From Alphaproteobacteria bacterium (GTDB lineage: Bacteria > Pseudomonadota > Alphaproteobacteria > Sphingomonadales > Sphingomonadaceae), in contig JAFAZW010000069.1 of NCBI GenBank assembly GCA_019239415.1, forward strand, positions 1-40,452: a DNA stretch of 40,452 bases, given 5' to 3'. Below are positions 1-8,261 of the stretch, piece after piece. The translations under genes were made by a program, and so were the position numbers. The notes under the pieces are model-generated. The model saw nothing but the letters and a program-made list of their open reading frames with translations, did not search any database and had not been told where the DNA came from. Position 1 is the first letter of the stretch; each line of letters opens with the position of its first letter.

Positions 1-902
1 AAACCCGCCATGATGCGGTGCCACAGGGTGCGCGCGGCGCGCAGCTTCGCGATCTCCATGAAGAAGTTCATGCCGATGCCGAAAAAAAAGCTGAGGCGCG
101 GCGCGAAGGCGTCGACGTCCAGCCCCTTGGCGCGGGCGGCGCGGACATATTCCATGCCATCGGCGAGGGTGAAGGCAAGCTCCTGCACCGCCGTCGCCCC
201 CGCCTCGAGCATGTGGTAGCCCGAGATCGAGATCGAGTTGAACCGTGGCATGTGCCGCGAGGTGTAGGCGATGATGTCCGCGACGATCCGCATCGAGGGC
301 TCGGGCGGATAGATGTAGGTGTTGCGGACCGCGAACTCCTTGAGGATGTCGTTCTGGATCGTGCCGGAGAGCTGGTCCTGCCGCACCCCCTGCTCCTCGG
401 CGGCGACGATGTAGAAGGCCATGACCGGGAGGACGGCGCCGTTCATCGTCATCGACACGCTCATCGTGTCGAGCGGGATGCCGTCGAACAGGATCTTCAT
501 GTCCTCGAGCGTGTCGATGGCGACGCCCGCCTTGCCGACGTCGCCGGTGACGCGCGGATGGTCGCTGTCGTAGCCGCGGTGGGTGGCGAGGTCGAAGGCG
601 ACGGAGAGGCCCTTTTGGCCGGCGGCGAGGTTGCGCCGGTAGAAGGCGTTCGAATCCTCGGCGGTGGAGAAGCCCGCATATTGGCGGATCGTCCACGGCC
701 GGCCGGTGTACATCGAGGCGTAGGGCCCGCGCGTGAACGGCGCGAAGCCGGGGAGGCCGGGGTCGATGCCGGCTGAGTCTTCAGCGGTGTAGAGTGGCTG
801 GACGGCGATCCCTTCCGGCGTGTGCCAAATGAGGTCCTTGCCCTTTACCTCCTTGGAGGCGGCGGCGTCCCAGTCGGAGCGGGTGGGTTTGTCGTTGCTC
901 AT
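1..902 (-). CDS. scpA: Methylmalonyl-CoA mutase, large (catalytic) subunit, N-terminal part
   Basis: Converts (R)-methylmalonyl-CoA to succinyl-CoA with adenosylcobalamin, the last step of propionyl-CoA assimilation. About 300 codons are in the window; the family is usually a little over 700 residues, so the B12-binding C-terminal domain lies beyond the left edge. The visible part is the start of the substrate-binding barrel, with the family motifs [13 protein letters not shown] and then [11 protein letters not shown] and [15 protein letters not shown]. The ATG at 902-900 overlaps the stop of the upstream toxin gene as ATGA, so translation is probably coupled to it. It is the last visible gene of a minus-strand operon with pccB and the epimerase. 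Assignment to family is firm; the truncation is only the window edge. Confidence 0.96.
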   Translation of the reverse strand, partial: MSNDKPTRSDWDAAASKEVKGKDLIWHTPEGIAVQPLYTAEDSAGIDPGLPGFAPFTRGPYASMYTGRPWTIRQYAGFSTAEDSNAFYRRNLAAGQKGLSVAFDLATHRGYDSDHPRVTGDVGKAGVAIDTLEDMKILFDGIPLDTMSVSMTMNGAVLPVMAFYIVAAEEQGVRQDQLSGTIQNDILKEFAVRNTYIYPPEPSMRIVADIIAYTSRHMPRFNSISISGYHMLEAGATAVQELAFTLADGMEYVRAARAKGLDVDAFAPRLSFFFGIGMNFFMEIAKLRAARTLWHRIMAG

Positions 903-1174
903 CGATCTTCCCAAGTGTGACGAATCGATTTCACGACGACGAACGCACTATCGACGGCATAGGTCAGCACATACTGAAAGTCGGAGATCAAAACAGTCCG
1001 GTCTTGGCTTCCCGGCTGACGTGGCGCGCGGAGCGGCGCTTCGACCAGACGCTCTGCTTGACGCGTGATCGCATGCTGTACCCGCAGGGCCCATTCGAAG
1101 CTGCGCTGCTCGTTGAAAACAGCGATCCGGTCGAGGTCGTCCAGGGCTTCGGCGGCCCAGCGTAGCTCCCTCAA
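899..1174 (-). CDS. RelE/ParE-superfamily toxin
   Basis: A 91-residue protein with the ParE/RelE plan: an N-terminal W-x2-EALDDLDRI helix, a helix with ALRVQHAI, a loop with [13 protein letters not shown], and a C-terminal strand [13 protein letters not shown] that matches the usual 'h-h-x-h-x-H' ending. Family members either cut mRNA on the ribosome (RelE) or poison gyrase (ParE); the sequence alone does not decide which. Its start (1174) overlaps the antitoxin stop as ATGA, and its own stop overlaps the mutase start as ATGA. The position inside a central-metabolism operon, rather than as a free-standing module, is odd. It could have been domesticated. Confidence 0.82.
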   Translation of the reverse strand: MRELRWAAEALDDLDRIAVFNEQRSFEWALRVQHAITRQAERLVEAPLRAPRQPGSQDRTVLISDFQYVLTYAVDSAFVVVKSIRHTWEDR

Positions 1175-1416
1175 GCTGCGTCGCGCCGGGCGCGCCGGCG
1201 TTTTCGCAACTCCGCCAGCATTTCCTCGGTCGTGTAGAGCCGTCCCGCATTGCCGAGGCGTTGGCGCAACTCTTCGACATAGCGCGTTGCCGCTTCATCG
1301 GAGCGCAGGAAGGGCAGGCGCTCGCGCAGTTCCAATAGGGGCCGCTCGCCGTCGAGCCAGGGCTGCAGCTCGGCCACATCGACAGTCGCGACGCCGATTT
1401 GCGGAGAGTCTTCCAT
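1171..1416 (-). CDS. Antitoxin partner of the RelE/ParE toxin
   Basis: 81 residues, directly upstream of and overlapping the toxin by 4 nt, the usual antitoxin-first order. The C-terminus (RLYTTEEMLAELRKRRRARR) resembles the toxin-wrapping tail of RelB/ParD/Phd-like antitoxins. The N-terminal half (about residues 1-50, with PWLDGERPLLELRERLPFL) does not show an obvious ribbon-helix-helix, so the DNA-binding type is not clear. The gene starts 33 nt after the epimerase stop, so it probably has no promoter of its own and is read with the propionate operon. The role is inferred from the partner and from the tail motif. Confidence 0.72.
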   Translation of the reverse strand: MEDSPQIGVATVDVAELQPWLDGERPLLELRERLPFLRSDEAATRYVEELRQRLGNAGRLYTTEEMLAELRKRRRARRDAA

Positions 1417-1449
1417 GCAGCCGCGCGTATCACCGATTGCTTCTGGACG

Positions 1450-1860
1450 CTACCTCGGCGTCTCCATGATCTCGGTCAGCACCCCGCCCATGTCCTTCGG
1501 GTGCACGAAGAAGATCGGCGTGCCGTGGGCGCCGATGCGGGGCTCGCCGAGCACTTTGGCGCCTTTGGCCTCGAACCAGGCCTTCGCCTCCTGGATGTCG
1601 GGCACCTCGTAGCAGAGGTGGTGCTGGCCGCCGGCCGGATTCTTCGCGAGGAAGCCGTGAATGGGCGAGCTTTCGCCGAGCGGCTCGATGAGCTCGATCT
1701 GGCTATTGGGCGTGTCGACGAAGCAGACTTTCACGCCCTGCGCCGGCAGGTCGAACGGCGCGCGGATTACCTCGGCGCCCATTACCTCGCGGTAGAAGGC
1801 GATCGACTTCTCGATCGACGGCGTCGCGACGCCGACATGATTGAGGCGGCCCAGCTTCAT
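1450..1860 (-). CDS. mce: Methylmalonyl-CoA epimerase
   Basis: Interconverts (S)- and (R)-methylmalonyl-CoA, linking propionyl-CoA carboxylase to the mutase. 136 residues, the normal length of this vicinal-oxygen-chelate (glyoxalase-fold) family. The start LNHVGVATPSIEKSIAFYR carries the first metal-binding histidine, GGQHHLCYEVPD the central one, and HPKDMGGVLTEI the C-terminal strand with the conserved glutamate. It lies 13 nt after the SHOCT-protein gene and 33 nt before the antitoxin gene in the propionate operon. The operon context separates it from other glyoxalase-fold enzymes. Confidence 0.95.
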   Translation of the reverse strand: MKLGRLNHVGVATPSIEKSIAFYREVMGAEVIRAPFDLPAQGVKVCFVDTPNSQIELIEPLGESSPIHGFLAKNPAGGQHHLCYEVPDIQEAKAWFEAKGAKVLGEPRIGAHGTPIFFVHPKDMGGVLTEIMETPR

Positions 1861-1873
1861 GTCCTCGCTCCCG

Positions 1874-2854
1874 TCAGCATTGCGTCACCCGGGTCTGGCC
1901 GCCTTGCAGCACGAACTTGCCGCCGCGCCTGACCCAGGTTTCGGTGAACGGCTCGGCGGCCGCATAGGCGACGTCGAAGGAGACGTCCTTCTTCACGTTG
2001 ACGATCTTGCCGTCGATCGTCACCTTCGCGGCGTCGTCGCTGACCGCGCCCTCATTGTCGTAGTGGAGCGGGATCGGGCCCGAGCTGACCGGCCCGGAAG
2101 GCGCCAGCTCGGTGAGGGTAGCACTCGCACAGACATAGCCTTGACCCATGCCGCTCCCCTCCTCGAAGATGGCCGGGAAGCTGGTGAAGGCGTTGGTGAG
2201 CTTCCACTGCGGCGCCTTGCCCCAGCCGGCGCCGCCGACCAGGTTCGGCCAGGAGCCGGTGACCTCGAACTTGTCGGCATTGGCCTTGAGATAGTGGACG
2301 GCGAGCGCGCCCGCGCAGGCGTGGCAGTCGTCGGTCGACGGGCCGGCGCTGACCAGCACCGCGCGATCGCCGATCCAGAACAGGTCCTTCGGCTTGTAGA
2401 CCACCGTCTGGCCGTTGACCTGTGCGCGCGCTTCGCCGGTCGCGCCGCCGAAAGCCGCCGCGAAGGCGCGGCCGAGCTGCTCCGCCTTGGCGAGCGAGCG
2501 CACGTCCTGCGCGGGGGGCGGGGCGGCATTGAGGAGGTTCGTATCGGCCGGCGCGTCGGCCGGGGCAGGGAGCGAGAGGTTGACGATCCCATCGTCATGC
2601 CCGCCGCCGGCGGTGCGGCCGATCAGCAGGCCGATCGCCACCGCGATCGCCACCCCGCCCGCGCCGAGTCCGACGTAGAGCGGCGTTCGCGATCGCCGCG
2701 GCTCGGCGGCGTCGACCTCCGTCACCCGCTCCTGCACCGGCGGCATGTCGTAGCCGAGCAGCCGCCTCTTCTCAGCCTGGAACTCCTCGTCGGTGAGCGC
2801 CCCGCTCTCGCGCAGCCGCTGCAGCCTCTCAAGCTCGTCGTACCGCTGGCTCAT
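1874..2854 (-). CDS. SHOCT-domain membrane-anchored protein of unknown function
   Basis: 326 residues. Residues about 5-33 form a SHOCT motif (short helix with RLRESGALTDEEFQAEKRRLL), a small module often found at the ends of membrane proteins. A single hydrophobic segment at about 59-79 follows, then a long presumably periplasmic part of some 245 residues with a DCHACAG cysteine pair and no domain I recognise. The topology suggests SHOCT in the cytoplasm and the rest outside. It sits 9 nt after pccB and 13 nt before mce, so it is co-transcribed with the propionate genes although it is not a known part of that pathway. The function is unknown. Confidence 0.8.
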   Translation of the reverse strand: MSQRYDELERLQRLRESGALTDEEFQAEKRRLLGYDMPPVQERVTEVDAAEPRRSRTPLYVGLGAGGVAIAVAIGLLIGRTAGGGHDDGIVNLSLPAPADAPADTNLLNAAPPPAQDVRSLAKAEQLGRAFAAAFGGATGEARAQVNGQTVVYKPKDLFWIGDRAVLVSAGPSTDDCHACAGALAVHYLKANADKFEVTGSWPNLVGGAGWGKAPQWKLTNAFTSFPAIFEEGSGMGQGYVCASATLTELAPSGPVSSGPIPLHYDNEGAVSDDAAKVTIDGKIVNVKKDVSFDVAYAAAEPFTETWVRRGGKFVLQGGQTRVTQC

Positions 2855-2863
2855 GGCTCCCCC

Positions 2864-4396
2864 TCAGAGCGGGATGTTGTCGTGCTTCTTCCACGGATTT
2901 TCGAGCTGCTTGTCGCGCAGCTTCCTGAGGCCCAGCGCGATGCGTCGGCGGGTCGAATGGGGCATGATCACTTCGTCGATGAAGCCCTTCGACGCCGCGA
3001 CGAACGGATTGGCGAAGCGGGCTTCATATTCGGCGGTGCGGGCGGCGATCTTGTCCGGGTCGCCGATGTCCCTGCGGAAGATGATCTCGACCGCGCCCTT
3101 GGCGCCCATCACCGCGATCTCGGCCGAAGGCCAGGCGTAATTGAGGTCGCCGCGCAAATGCTTCGAGGCCATCACGTCGTAAGCGCCGCCATAGGCCTTG
3201 CGGGTGATCACGGTGATCTTCGGCACCGTCGCCTCCGCATAGGCGAAGAGCAGTTTGGCGCCGTTCTTGATGATGCCGTTATGCTCCTGCGCGACGCCGG
3301 GGAGGAAGCCGGGCACGTCGACGAAGGTGACGATCGGGATATCGAAGGCGTCGCAGAAGCGGACGAAGCGGCCGGCTTTCTTCGACGAGTTGATGTCGAG
3401 CACGCCGGCGAGCACCATCGGCTGGTTGGCGACGATGCCGACGGTGCGCCCCTCGATGCGGCCGAAGCCGACGATGATGTTGGCCGCATGCGCCGGCTGC
3501 AGCTCGAAGAAGTCGCCCTCGTCGACGACCTTCCGGATCAGCTCGTGCATGTCGTAGGGCGTGGCGGCGCTGGCCGGGATGAGGGTGTCGAGGCTGTCCT
3601 CGGTTCGGTCCCAGGGGTCGTGGCACGGTCGCTCGGGGAGGTCGTGACGGTTGGAGAGCGGCAGGAAATCGAAGAAGTCGCGCGTGGCGAGGAGGGCGTC
3701 GATGTCGTTCTCAAAGGCCACATCGGCGACGCCGCTCTTGGTGGTGTGGGTGACGGCGCCGCCCAGCTCCTCCTGGGTCACCACCTCGTTCGTCACCGTC
3801 TTCACCACGTCCGGACCGGTGACGAACATGTAGCTCGAATCCTTCACCATGAAGATGAAGTCGGTCATGGCCGGCGAGTAGACCGCGCCGCCCGCGCACG
3901 GCCCCATGATGAGGCTGAGCTGGGGCACGACGCCGGAAGCCAGCACGTTCCTCTGGAACACCTCCGCATAGCCGGCGAGGCTGGCGACGCCTTCCTGGAT
4001 GCGGGCGCCGCCGCTGTCGTTGAGGCCGATCACCGGGGCGCCGACCTTCATGGCCATGTCCATCACCTTGCAGATCTTCTGCGCGTGCGGCTCGGAGAGC
4101 GAGCCGCCGAATACGGTGAAGTCCTGCGCGAACACATAGACGAGGCGGCCGTTGATCGTGCCCGAGCCGGTGACGACGCCGTCGCCGGGGAATTTCTGCC
4201 CCTCCATGCCGAAGTCGGCGCAATTGTGCTCGACGAACATGTCATATTCTTCGAACGAACCCTCATCGAGCAGCACCGACAGCCGCTCGCGGGCGGTCAG
4301 CCGGCCCTTGGCATGCTGCGCCTCGATGCGCTTCGCGCCGCCGCCCAGCTTCGCGGCCGCGCGGCGGGCTTCCAATTCTTCGATCGTGGTGGCCAT
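2864..4396 (-). CDS. pccB: Propionyl-CoA carboxylase beta (carboxyltransferase) subunit
   Basis: Transfers the carboxyl group from biotin to propionyl-CoA, giving (S)-methylmalonyl-CoA. 510 residues, the family norm. The two crotonase-like carboxyltransferase halves are visible: GGARIQEG at about 129-136 (acyl-CoA oxyanion hole), [13 protein letters not shown], then in the C-half [11 protein letters not shown] and [11 protein letters not shown] (carboxybiotin site). The C-terminus [16 protein letters not shown] is typical of PccB rather than AccD. The biotin-carrying alpha subunit is not in the window. It is followed closely by the SHOCT gene and the epimerase and preceded by an enoyl-CoA hydratase gene 35 nt away. 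Confidence 0.97.
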   Translation of the reverse strand: MATTIEELEARRAAAKLGGGAKRIEAQHAKGRLTARERLSVLLDEGSFEEYDMFVEHNCADFGMEGQKFPGDGVVTGSGTINGRLVYVFAQDFTVFGGSLSEPHAQKICKVMDMAMKVGAPVIGLNDSGGARIQEGVASLAGYAEVFQRNVLASGVVPQLSLIMGPCAGGAVYSPAMTDFIFMVKDSSYMFVTGPDVVKTVTNEVVTQEELGGAVTHTTKSGVADVAFENDIDALLATRDFFDFLPLSNRHDLPERPCHDPWDRTEDSLDTLIPASAATPYDMHELIRKVVDEGDFFELQPAHAANIIVGFGRIEGRTVGIVANQPMVLAGVLDINSSKKAGRFVRFCDAFDIPIVTFVDVPGFLPGVAQEHNGIIKNGAKLLFAYAEATVPKITVITRKAYGGAYDVMASKHLRGDLNYAWPSAEIAVMGAKGAVEIIFRRDIGDPDKIAARTAEYEARFANPFVAASKGFIDEVIMPHSTRRRIALGLRKLRDKQLENPWKKHDNIPL

Positions 4397-4431
4397 GGCC
4401 GCGCTTTACGGCGGCGGCGCTGGGGAGGCAA

Positions 4432-5208
4432 TCAGCGCCCGTCGAACCGCGGCTGGCGCTTTTCCAGGAAGGCGAGGACGCCAGCGCGGAAATCGTCGGT
4501 CCTGCCGGCCTCCCGCTGCGCCGCGCGCTCGGCGGCGAGGGCTCCACTCAGCGGCGTGTCCTGGGCCTCCCTCGCGAGCTTGCGGATGAGGCCGAGCGCG
4601 CGCGTCGGCCCCTGCGCCAGCCGCGTCGCGAGCGCGACCGCCTCGGAGGCGAGATGCTCGTCGTCGACGACGCGCGAGATCATCCCCCATTCGAGCGCCC
4701 GCGCGGCGGGGATGCGCTCGCCGAGCATCATCATCTCAAGCGCCCGCGCGCGTCCGGCGAGGCGCGGGAGGAGCCAGGTCGCGCCGGCGTCCGGGATCAG
4801 GCCGATGTTGACGAAGGCCTGCAGGAAATAGGCCGAGCGGGCCGCGACGACGATATCGGCGGCGAGCGCGAGCGAGCAGCCGGCGCCGGCGCAGGGTCCC
4901 TGAACGGCGGCGACCACGGGAATGTCGAGCGCGAACAGCGCCTCGATCAGCGGGTTGAAATGCTTCTCCAGGGCGGCGCCGGCATCCTCGGGCAGGCCGT
5001 TGCCGCCCAGATCGGCGCCCGAAGAGAAGCCGCGGCCTTCGCCGGCCAGCAGCAGGCAGCGCGCCCCGGACCGATCTGCCTCTTCCACGGCGGCGCGCAG
5101 CTCGTCGACCGTCTGCGCGGCGAGCGCATTGAGCCGCTCCGGGCGCGCGATCGTCAGTGCTGCGACCGCATTGGGGCCAATCTCCAGCCGGACATGCTCG
5201 TATTCCAT
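4432..5208 (-). CDS. Enoyl-CoA hydratase/isomerase (PaaG-like)
   Basis: 258 residues, crotonase fold. The first oxyanion-hole segment is FSSGADL (61-67), the second GPCAGAGCSLALAADI (104-119). The usual second catalytic glutamate of hydratases is replaced by the aspartate of IGLIPDAG (about 136-142), the pattern of PaaG-type 1,2-epoxyphenylacetyl-CoA isomerases, so it may isomerise rather than hydrate. The ATG at 5208 was chosen because the family consensus starts there (MEYEHVRLEIGPNAVAAL); longer readings run into the divergent promoter region. First gene of the propionate operon, perhaps feeding it from odd-chain or branched acyl-CoA breakdown (inference). Confidence 0.92.
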   Translation of the reverse strand: MEYEHVRLEIGPNAVAALTIARPERLNALAAQTVDELRAAVEEADRSGARCLLLAGEGRGFSSGADLGGNGLPEDAGAALEKHFNPLIEALFALDIPVVAAVQGPCAGAGCSLALAADIVVAARSAYFLQAFVNIGLIPDAGATWLLPRLAGRARALEMMMLGERIPAARALEWGMISRVVDDEHLASEAVALATRLAQGPTRALGLIRKLAREAQDTPLSGALAAERAAQREAGRTDDFRAGVLAFLEKRQPRFDGR

Positions 5209-5292
5209 CGCCGCCCCCGTTTGTACCGCCGCGACCCGATTGACACAGAGACCGCGCGCCAGCAACTTCGCGGCAGGAAGGCAGGGGCATAA

Positions 5293-5811
5293 ATGAATAT
5301 CGTGGTCAGGGTCATCGCCGCGGCGGCGGCATTCGGCATGGCGACCGGCGCCATGGCGGCCAAGGCGAAGGTCGGGGAGCCGGCGCCGGGATTCAGCCTG
5401 GTCACGTGGGACAAGCGAAAGGTTTCGCTCGCCGAGCTCAAAGGCAAGGTGGTGGTGATCAACCACTGGGCGACGTGGTGCGGCCCGTGCAAGGCGGAGA
5501 TGCCGATGATGAGCGGCTTCCACCGCAAGTTCCAGGACCGCGGCTTCGAGATATTCGGCGTGACGACGGAGGATTCGGTCCCCGAGTACATGCTAAAGAA
5601 GCTGGCAAGCGTGCTCTCCTACCCGCTCGTTCACCGCTTCTCGAGCAGCGCCTACCCGATCCTCAATGCGGTCCCGACCTCCTACGTGATCGATCGCAAA
5701 GGTGTCGTGCGCTACGCCAAGGCCGGCTCGTTCGACGGCAAGGAATTCGCCGACCTCATCCTCCCGCTCCTCAACGAGCCGGCGCCCGCCGTTTCAGGGC
5801 AGACGCACTAG
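5293..5811 (+). CDS. TlpA-like periplasmic thioredoxin-family protein
   Basis: 172 residues. An N-terminal signal peptide (about residues 1-22, ending GAMA-A) precedes an AhpC/TSA-thioredoxin fold. The redox motif WCGPC is at 62-66, and the cis-proline loop AVPTSYVID follows at about 128-136. Proteins of this family reduce or exchange disulfides in the periplasm, often for cytochrome c maturation or for specific clients. It diverges from the hydratase gene and is followed 5 nt later by a polytopic membrane protein gene, so the two are probably one transcript. No client is evident from the context. Confidence 0.9.
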   Translation: MNIVVRVIAAAAAFGMATGAMAAKAKVGEPAPGFSLVTWDKRKVSLAELKGKVVVINHWATWCGPCKAEMPMMSGFHRKFQDRGFEIFGVTTEDSVPEYMLKKLASVLSYPLVHRFSSSAYPILNAVPTSYVIDRKGVVRYAKAGSFDGKEFADLILPLLNEPAPAVSGQTH

Positions 5812-5816
5812 TTGCG

Positions 5817-6842
5817 ATGACCAAGATCGGGGATCGGTGGCGAGAGGCGCCATCGTTTGCAGCGCGGCTACGAACGCTACAGCCGCTTACCCCCGACGTC
5901 GCGACGAAACCAGCAGCGGTCGGTCCGCTGACCCTAGCGCCTTCCGCCCTGGTCTATGCGGTCGGCCCGATCCTCGTGCTCATCGTGAGTTCCTGGCTCT
6001 TTTCGACTTATGGCCAGACCGCACCCCATTACATGCTCGAGACGCATCCGGACGGCCGGCTCGAGAGTGCGGGGCGATTGCGCGCGATCGCAATGTGGCT
6101 GGTGCTCGCCATTGTCGGCGTCGGTTGCCTCGGACTCTGGGCCAAGGAGCTGATGCGGTTCGACCGGCGAAGCGCACGGATGCTCGCTGGAGCGTGGATC
6201 ATCACCGCCGCGACGCTCACGCTTTCCGTATCCTCGGGCAATTTCCAGGGGCGCGCGGAGCGGGTCCTGGGCGAGCACACAATCTGCAACATGCTCCAGC
6301 CGCCGCCCAAGACCAAAGCCGTCTTTCGTGACCAGCAGGGACAACTGGAGGCGTACCGACGCTGCACGTCCGAAGACCCCTATTTTGCGCGGCTGGCGGA
6401 GCTGAATTCGCGACAATTGGCACTCCTGCTCCTCTTCCTCCCAGCCATGCTCTTCGGAGCCGTCTCCTGTGCGGCCGGCCCTCCCGACCGCCGAGACGAG
6501 CAGGTTCTGCGCCTCAAGACGTTCACCTATCTCTCTGCGGCCCTGGTCGCGGCTGGCCTCCTGTTCCTGAGCGCGCTGCTGCATTGGCCAGCCGGGGCGC
6601 TCAGCGAGGGCTCCGCAAGAATCTACAATGCCCATGTGTCGTCATATCTTCTCTATTGGGCGGTCACCTACTCGGCCATGATCGCCGCTTACTACATTCC
6701 CCTCAGCGCCAAACTGTCGGGCGGGCTGGTGGGCCCGGCGGCCGCGGCAGGCGATCTCCATCCTCTCGATGCCCTCAAGACGATCGCAACCATCTTCGCA
6801 CCCGTCATCACGGCGCTGCTGGGCGATATCGTCCACTTCTGA
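5817..6842 (+). CDS. Polytopic membrane protein of unknown function
   Basis: 341 residues from the ATG at 5817, five bases after the stop of the thioredoxin-like gene. About seven hydrophobic segments are visible: near 40-65, 92-112, 123-142, 200-220, 233-255, 265-290 and a last one before the C-terminus. Between the third and fourth is a polar loop of about 60 residues with two cysteines (HTICNM and YRRCTSED) that could be periplasmic and form a disulfide, which would fit the neighbouring thioredoxin-like protein (inference). I recognise no family. It converges on ybeX with an 19-nt gap. Confidence 0.75.
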   Translation: MTKIGDRWREAPSFAARLRTLQPLTPDVATKPAAVGPLTLAPSALVYAVGPILVLIVSSWLFSTYGQTAPHYMLETHPDGRLESAGRLRAIAMWLVLAIVGVGCLGLWAKELMRFDRRSARMLAGAWIITAATLTLSVSSGNFQGRAERVLGEHTICNMLQPPPKTKAVFRDQQGQLEAYRRCTSEDPYFARLAELNSRQLALLLLFLPAMLFGAVSCAAGPPDRRDEQVLRLKTFTYLSAALVAAGLLFLSALLHWPAGALSEGSARIYNAHVSSYLLYWAVTYSAMIAAYYIPLSAKLSGGLVGPAAAAGDLHPLDALKTIATIFAPVITALLGDIVHF

Positions 6843-6861
6843 TCGCGTCCGCCGGATGCGG

Positions 6862-7752
6862 TTATCCCGTCGCCGCGCCCTCCTCCGGCGCGTGGAGCCG
6901 GAGGCGGGTGACGCGGCGGGCGTCGCTGTCGGTGACTTCCAGCCGCCAGCCGGAGGGGTGCTCCAGTATCTCGCCCTGCCGAGGGACGCGCCCGGCGAGC
7001 ACGGTGGCGAGGCCTCCGAGCGTGTCGACATCCTCCTCGACGGCGCCGAGCCGGGCATCGATCGTCTCGGCCACTTCATCGAGCTCGGCGCGGGCGTCGG
7101 CGTCCCAGATGCCGTCCTCCACGGCGATCAGGGCGCCCGGCGTCTCCTCGTCATGCTCGTCCTCGATCTCCCCGACGATCTCCTCGACGACGTCCTCGAT
7201 CGTGACCAGGCCTTCGGTGCCGCCGAATTCGTCGACGACGATGGCGAGGTGGACTCGCTCGGCGCGCATGCGGGCGAGGAGGTCGAGCACGCCCATCGAT
7301 TCCGGGACATAGAGCGGCTTGCGCAGCAACGCAGAAATGTCCGCCGGCGGCACCTCGGCGGCGACCTGGACCGCGAAGACATCCTTGACGTGGACCATCC
7401 CGACGACGCTGTCGAGGCTGTCCTCGTAGACGGGGAGGCGACTGTGGCCGGCCTCGGCAAAGGCGCGGACGAGGTCCGCGAAGGCGATGCTGCTCGGCAC
7501 CGCGACGATGTCGGCGCGGGGCACGGCGATGTCGGCGACGTTGCTCTCGCCGAAGTGGAGAAGGTTGCGCAGCATCTGCCGCTCGATCGGCGACAGATCC
7601 CCCACCGCGGGGGGCTCGCCCTCGTGGCTCTCGATCGCTTCCTCGATCTGGTCGCGCAAGGTCGCTTCGCTGTCGTCCCCGAACAGGAACGTGCGCAGCC
7701 CGCGCCAGAAGCTGGGCTGGCGCTCGGGCACCTCGGCGGACGGGTCAGCCAT
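6862..7752 (-). CDS. ybeX: CorC/YbeX-type CBS-domain protein
   Basis: 296 residues: an N-terminal helical lead, a CBS-domain pair (with VPRADIVAVP, SRLPVYEDSLDSVVGMVHVKD, and VVDEFGGTEGLVTIEDVVEEIVGEI split across the two repeats), then a C-terminal CorC_HlyC domain ending near VTRLRLHAP. No DUF21 membrane domain is present, so this is the soluble YbeX/CorC form linked to magnesium/cobalt efflux. Its ATG overlaps the ybeY stop by one base (TGATG). In many proteobacteria the next gene is lnt (apolipoprotein N-acyltransferase), which is not found here. Confidence 0.93.
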   Translation of the reverse strand: MADPSAEVPERQPSFWRGLRTFLFGDDSEATLRDQIEEAIESHEGEPPAVGDLSPIERQMLRNLLHFGESNVADIAVPRADIVAVPSSIAFADLVRAFAEAGHSRLPVYEDSLDSVVGMVHVKDVFAVQVAAEVPPADISALLRKPLYVPESMGVLDLLARMRAERVHLAIVVDEFGGTEGLVTIEDVVEEIVGEIEDEHDEETPGALIAVEDGIWDADARAELDEVAETIDARLGAVEEDVDTLGGLATVLAGRVPRQGEILEHPSGWRLEVTDSDARRVTRLRLHAPEEGAATG

Positions 7753-8261
7753 CAGCCTTCCACCCGATAGGGATCGGCGATACCGAGGCCGGCAAGCGCC
7801 CGACGCTCGATCGCTTCCATCGCCTCCGCGGCGTCGTCCCCCTGCTCATGGTCATAGCCTAGCAGATGGAGCATGCCGTGGACCACCAGGTGCGTCGCGT
7901 GGTCGGCGACCGTCAGCCCCTTCGCCGTGGCCTCGCGCGCGCAGACGCCGCGCGCCAGGACGATGTCGCCGAGCAACGCTTCCACGTGCCCCGCCGCAGC
8001 GAGCGAGGGGAGGAGCTCCGCCTCGACCAACGGAAAGGAGAGGACGTTCGTCGGCTTGTCCTTGCCGCGCCACGTAGCGTTCAGCGCCCGCACTTCGCCG
8101 TCGCCGGCGAACTTCACCGAGACTTCGATGCCAAGCGCCGTCTCGGCAAGCGACGCGTGGTCGCTCGCGGCGAGCGCGGCGCGCACGGCATTCGCGGCGA
8201 GCGCATCCCAATCGGTACTACTGTCCCATTCTTCGGAGACGTCGGCCTCGACGAGGATCAC
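7752..8261 (-). CDS. ybeY: Endoribonuclease YbeY (rRNA maturation)
   Basis: 169 residues. The signature zinc site is intact: VVHGMLHLLGYDH at about 126-138, with His128, His132 and His138, and the preceding conserved TNVLSFP segment. The protein matures the 3' end of 16S rRNA and takes part in ribosome quality control. Translation starts at a GTG (8261) that overlaps the ybeZ stop as GTGA, so the two are coupled; the stop in turn overlaps the ybeX start. Confidence 0.96.
   Translation of the reverse strand: MILVEADVSEEWDSSTDWDALAANAVRAALAASDHASLAETALGIEVSVKFAGDGEVRALNATWRGKDKPTNVLSFPLVEAELLPSLAAAGHVEALLGDIVLARGVCAREATAKGLTVADHATHLVVHGMLHLLGYDHEQGDDAAEAMEAIERRALAGLGIADPYRVEG

Noticed and set aside
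1841-4831. A 996-codon open frame on the plus strand, antisense to mce, the SHOCT gene, pccB and the hydratase gene
   Set aside because: It is the mirror of real genes with high-GC third codon positions; the protein is low-complexity Arg/Gly/Asp/Val with no domain. The same holds for the long frames at 13344-15311, 15521-18001 and 20160-22049.
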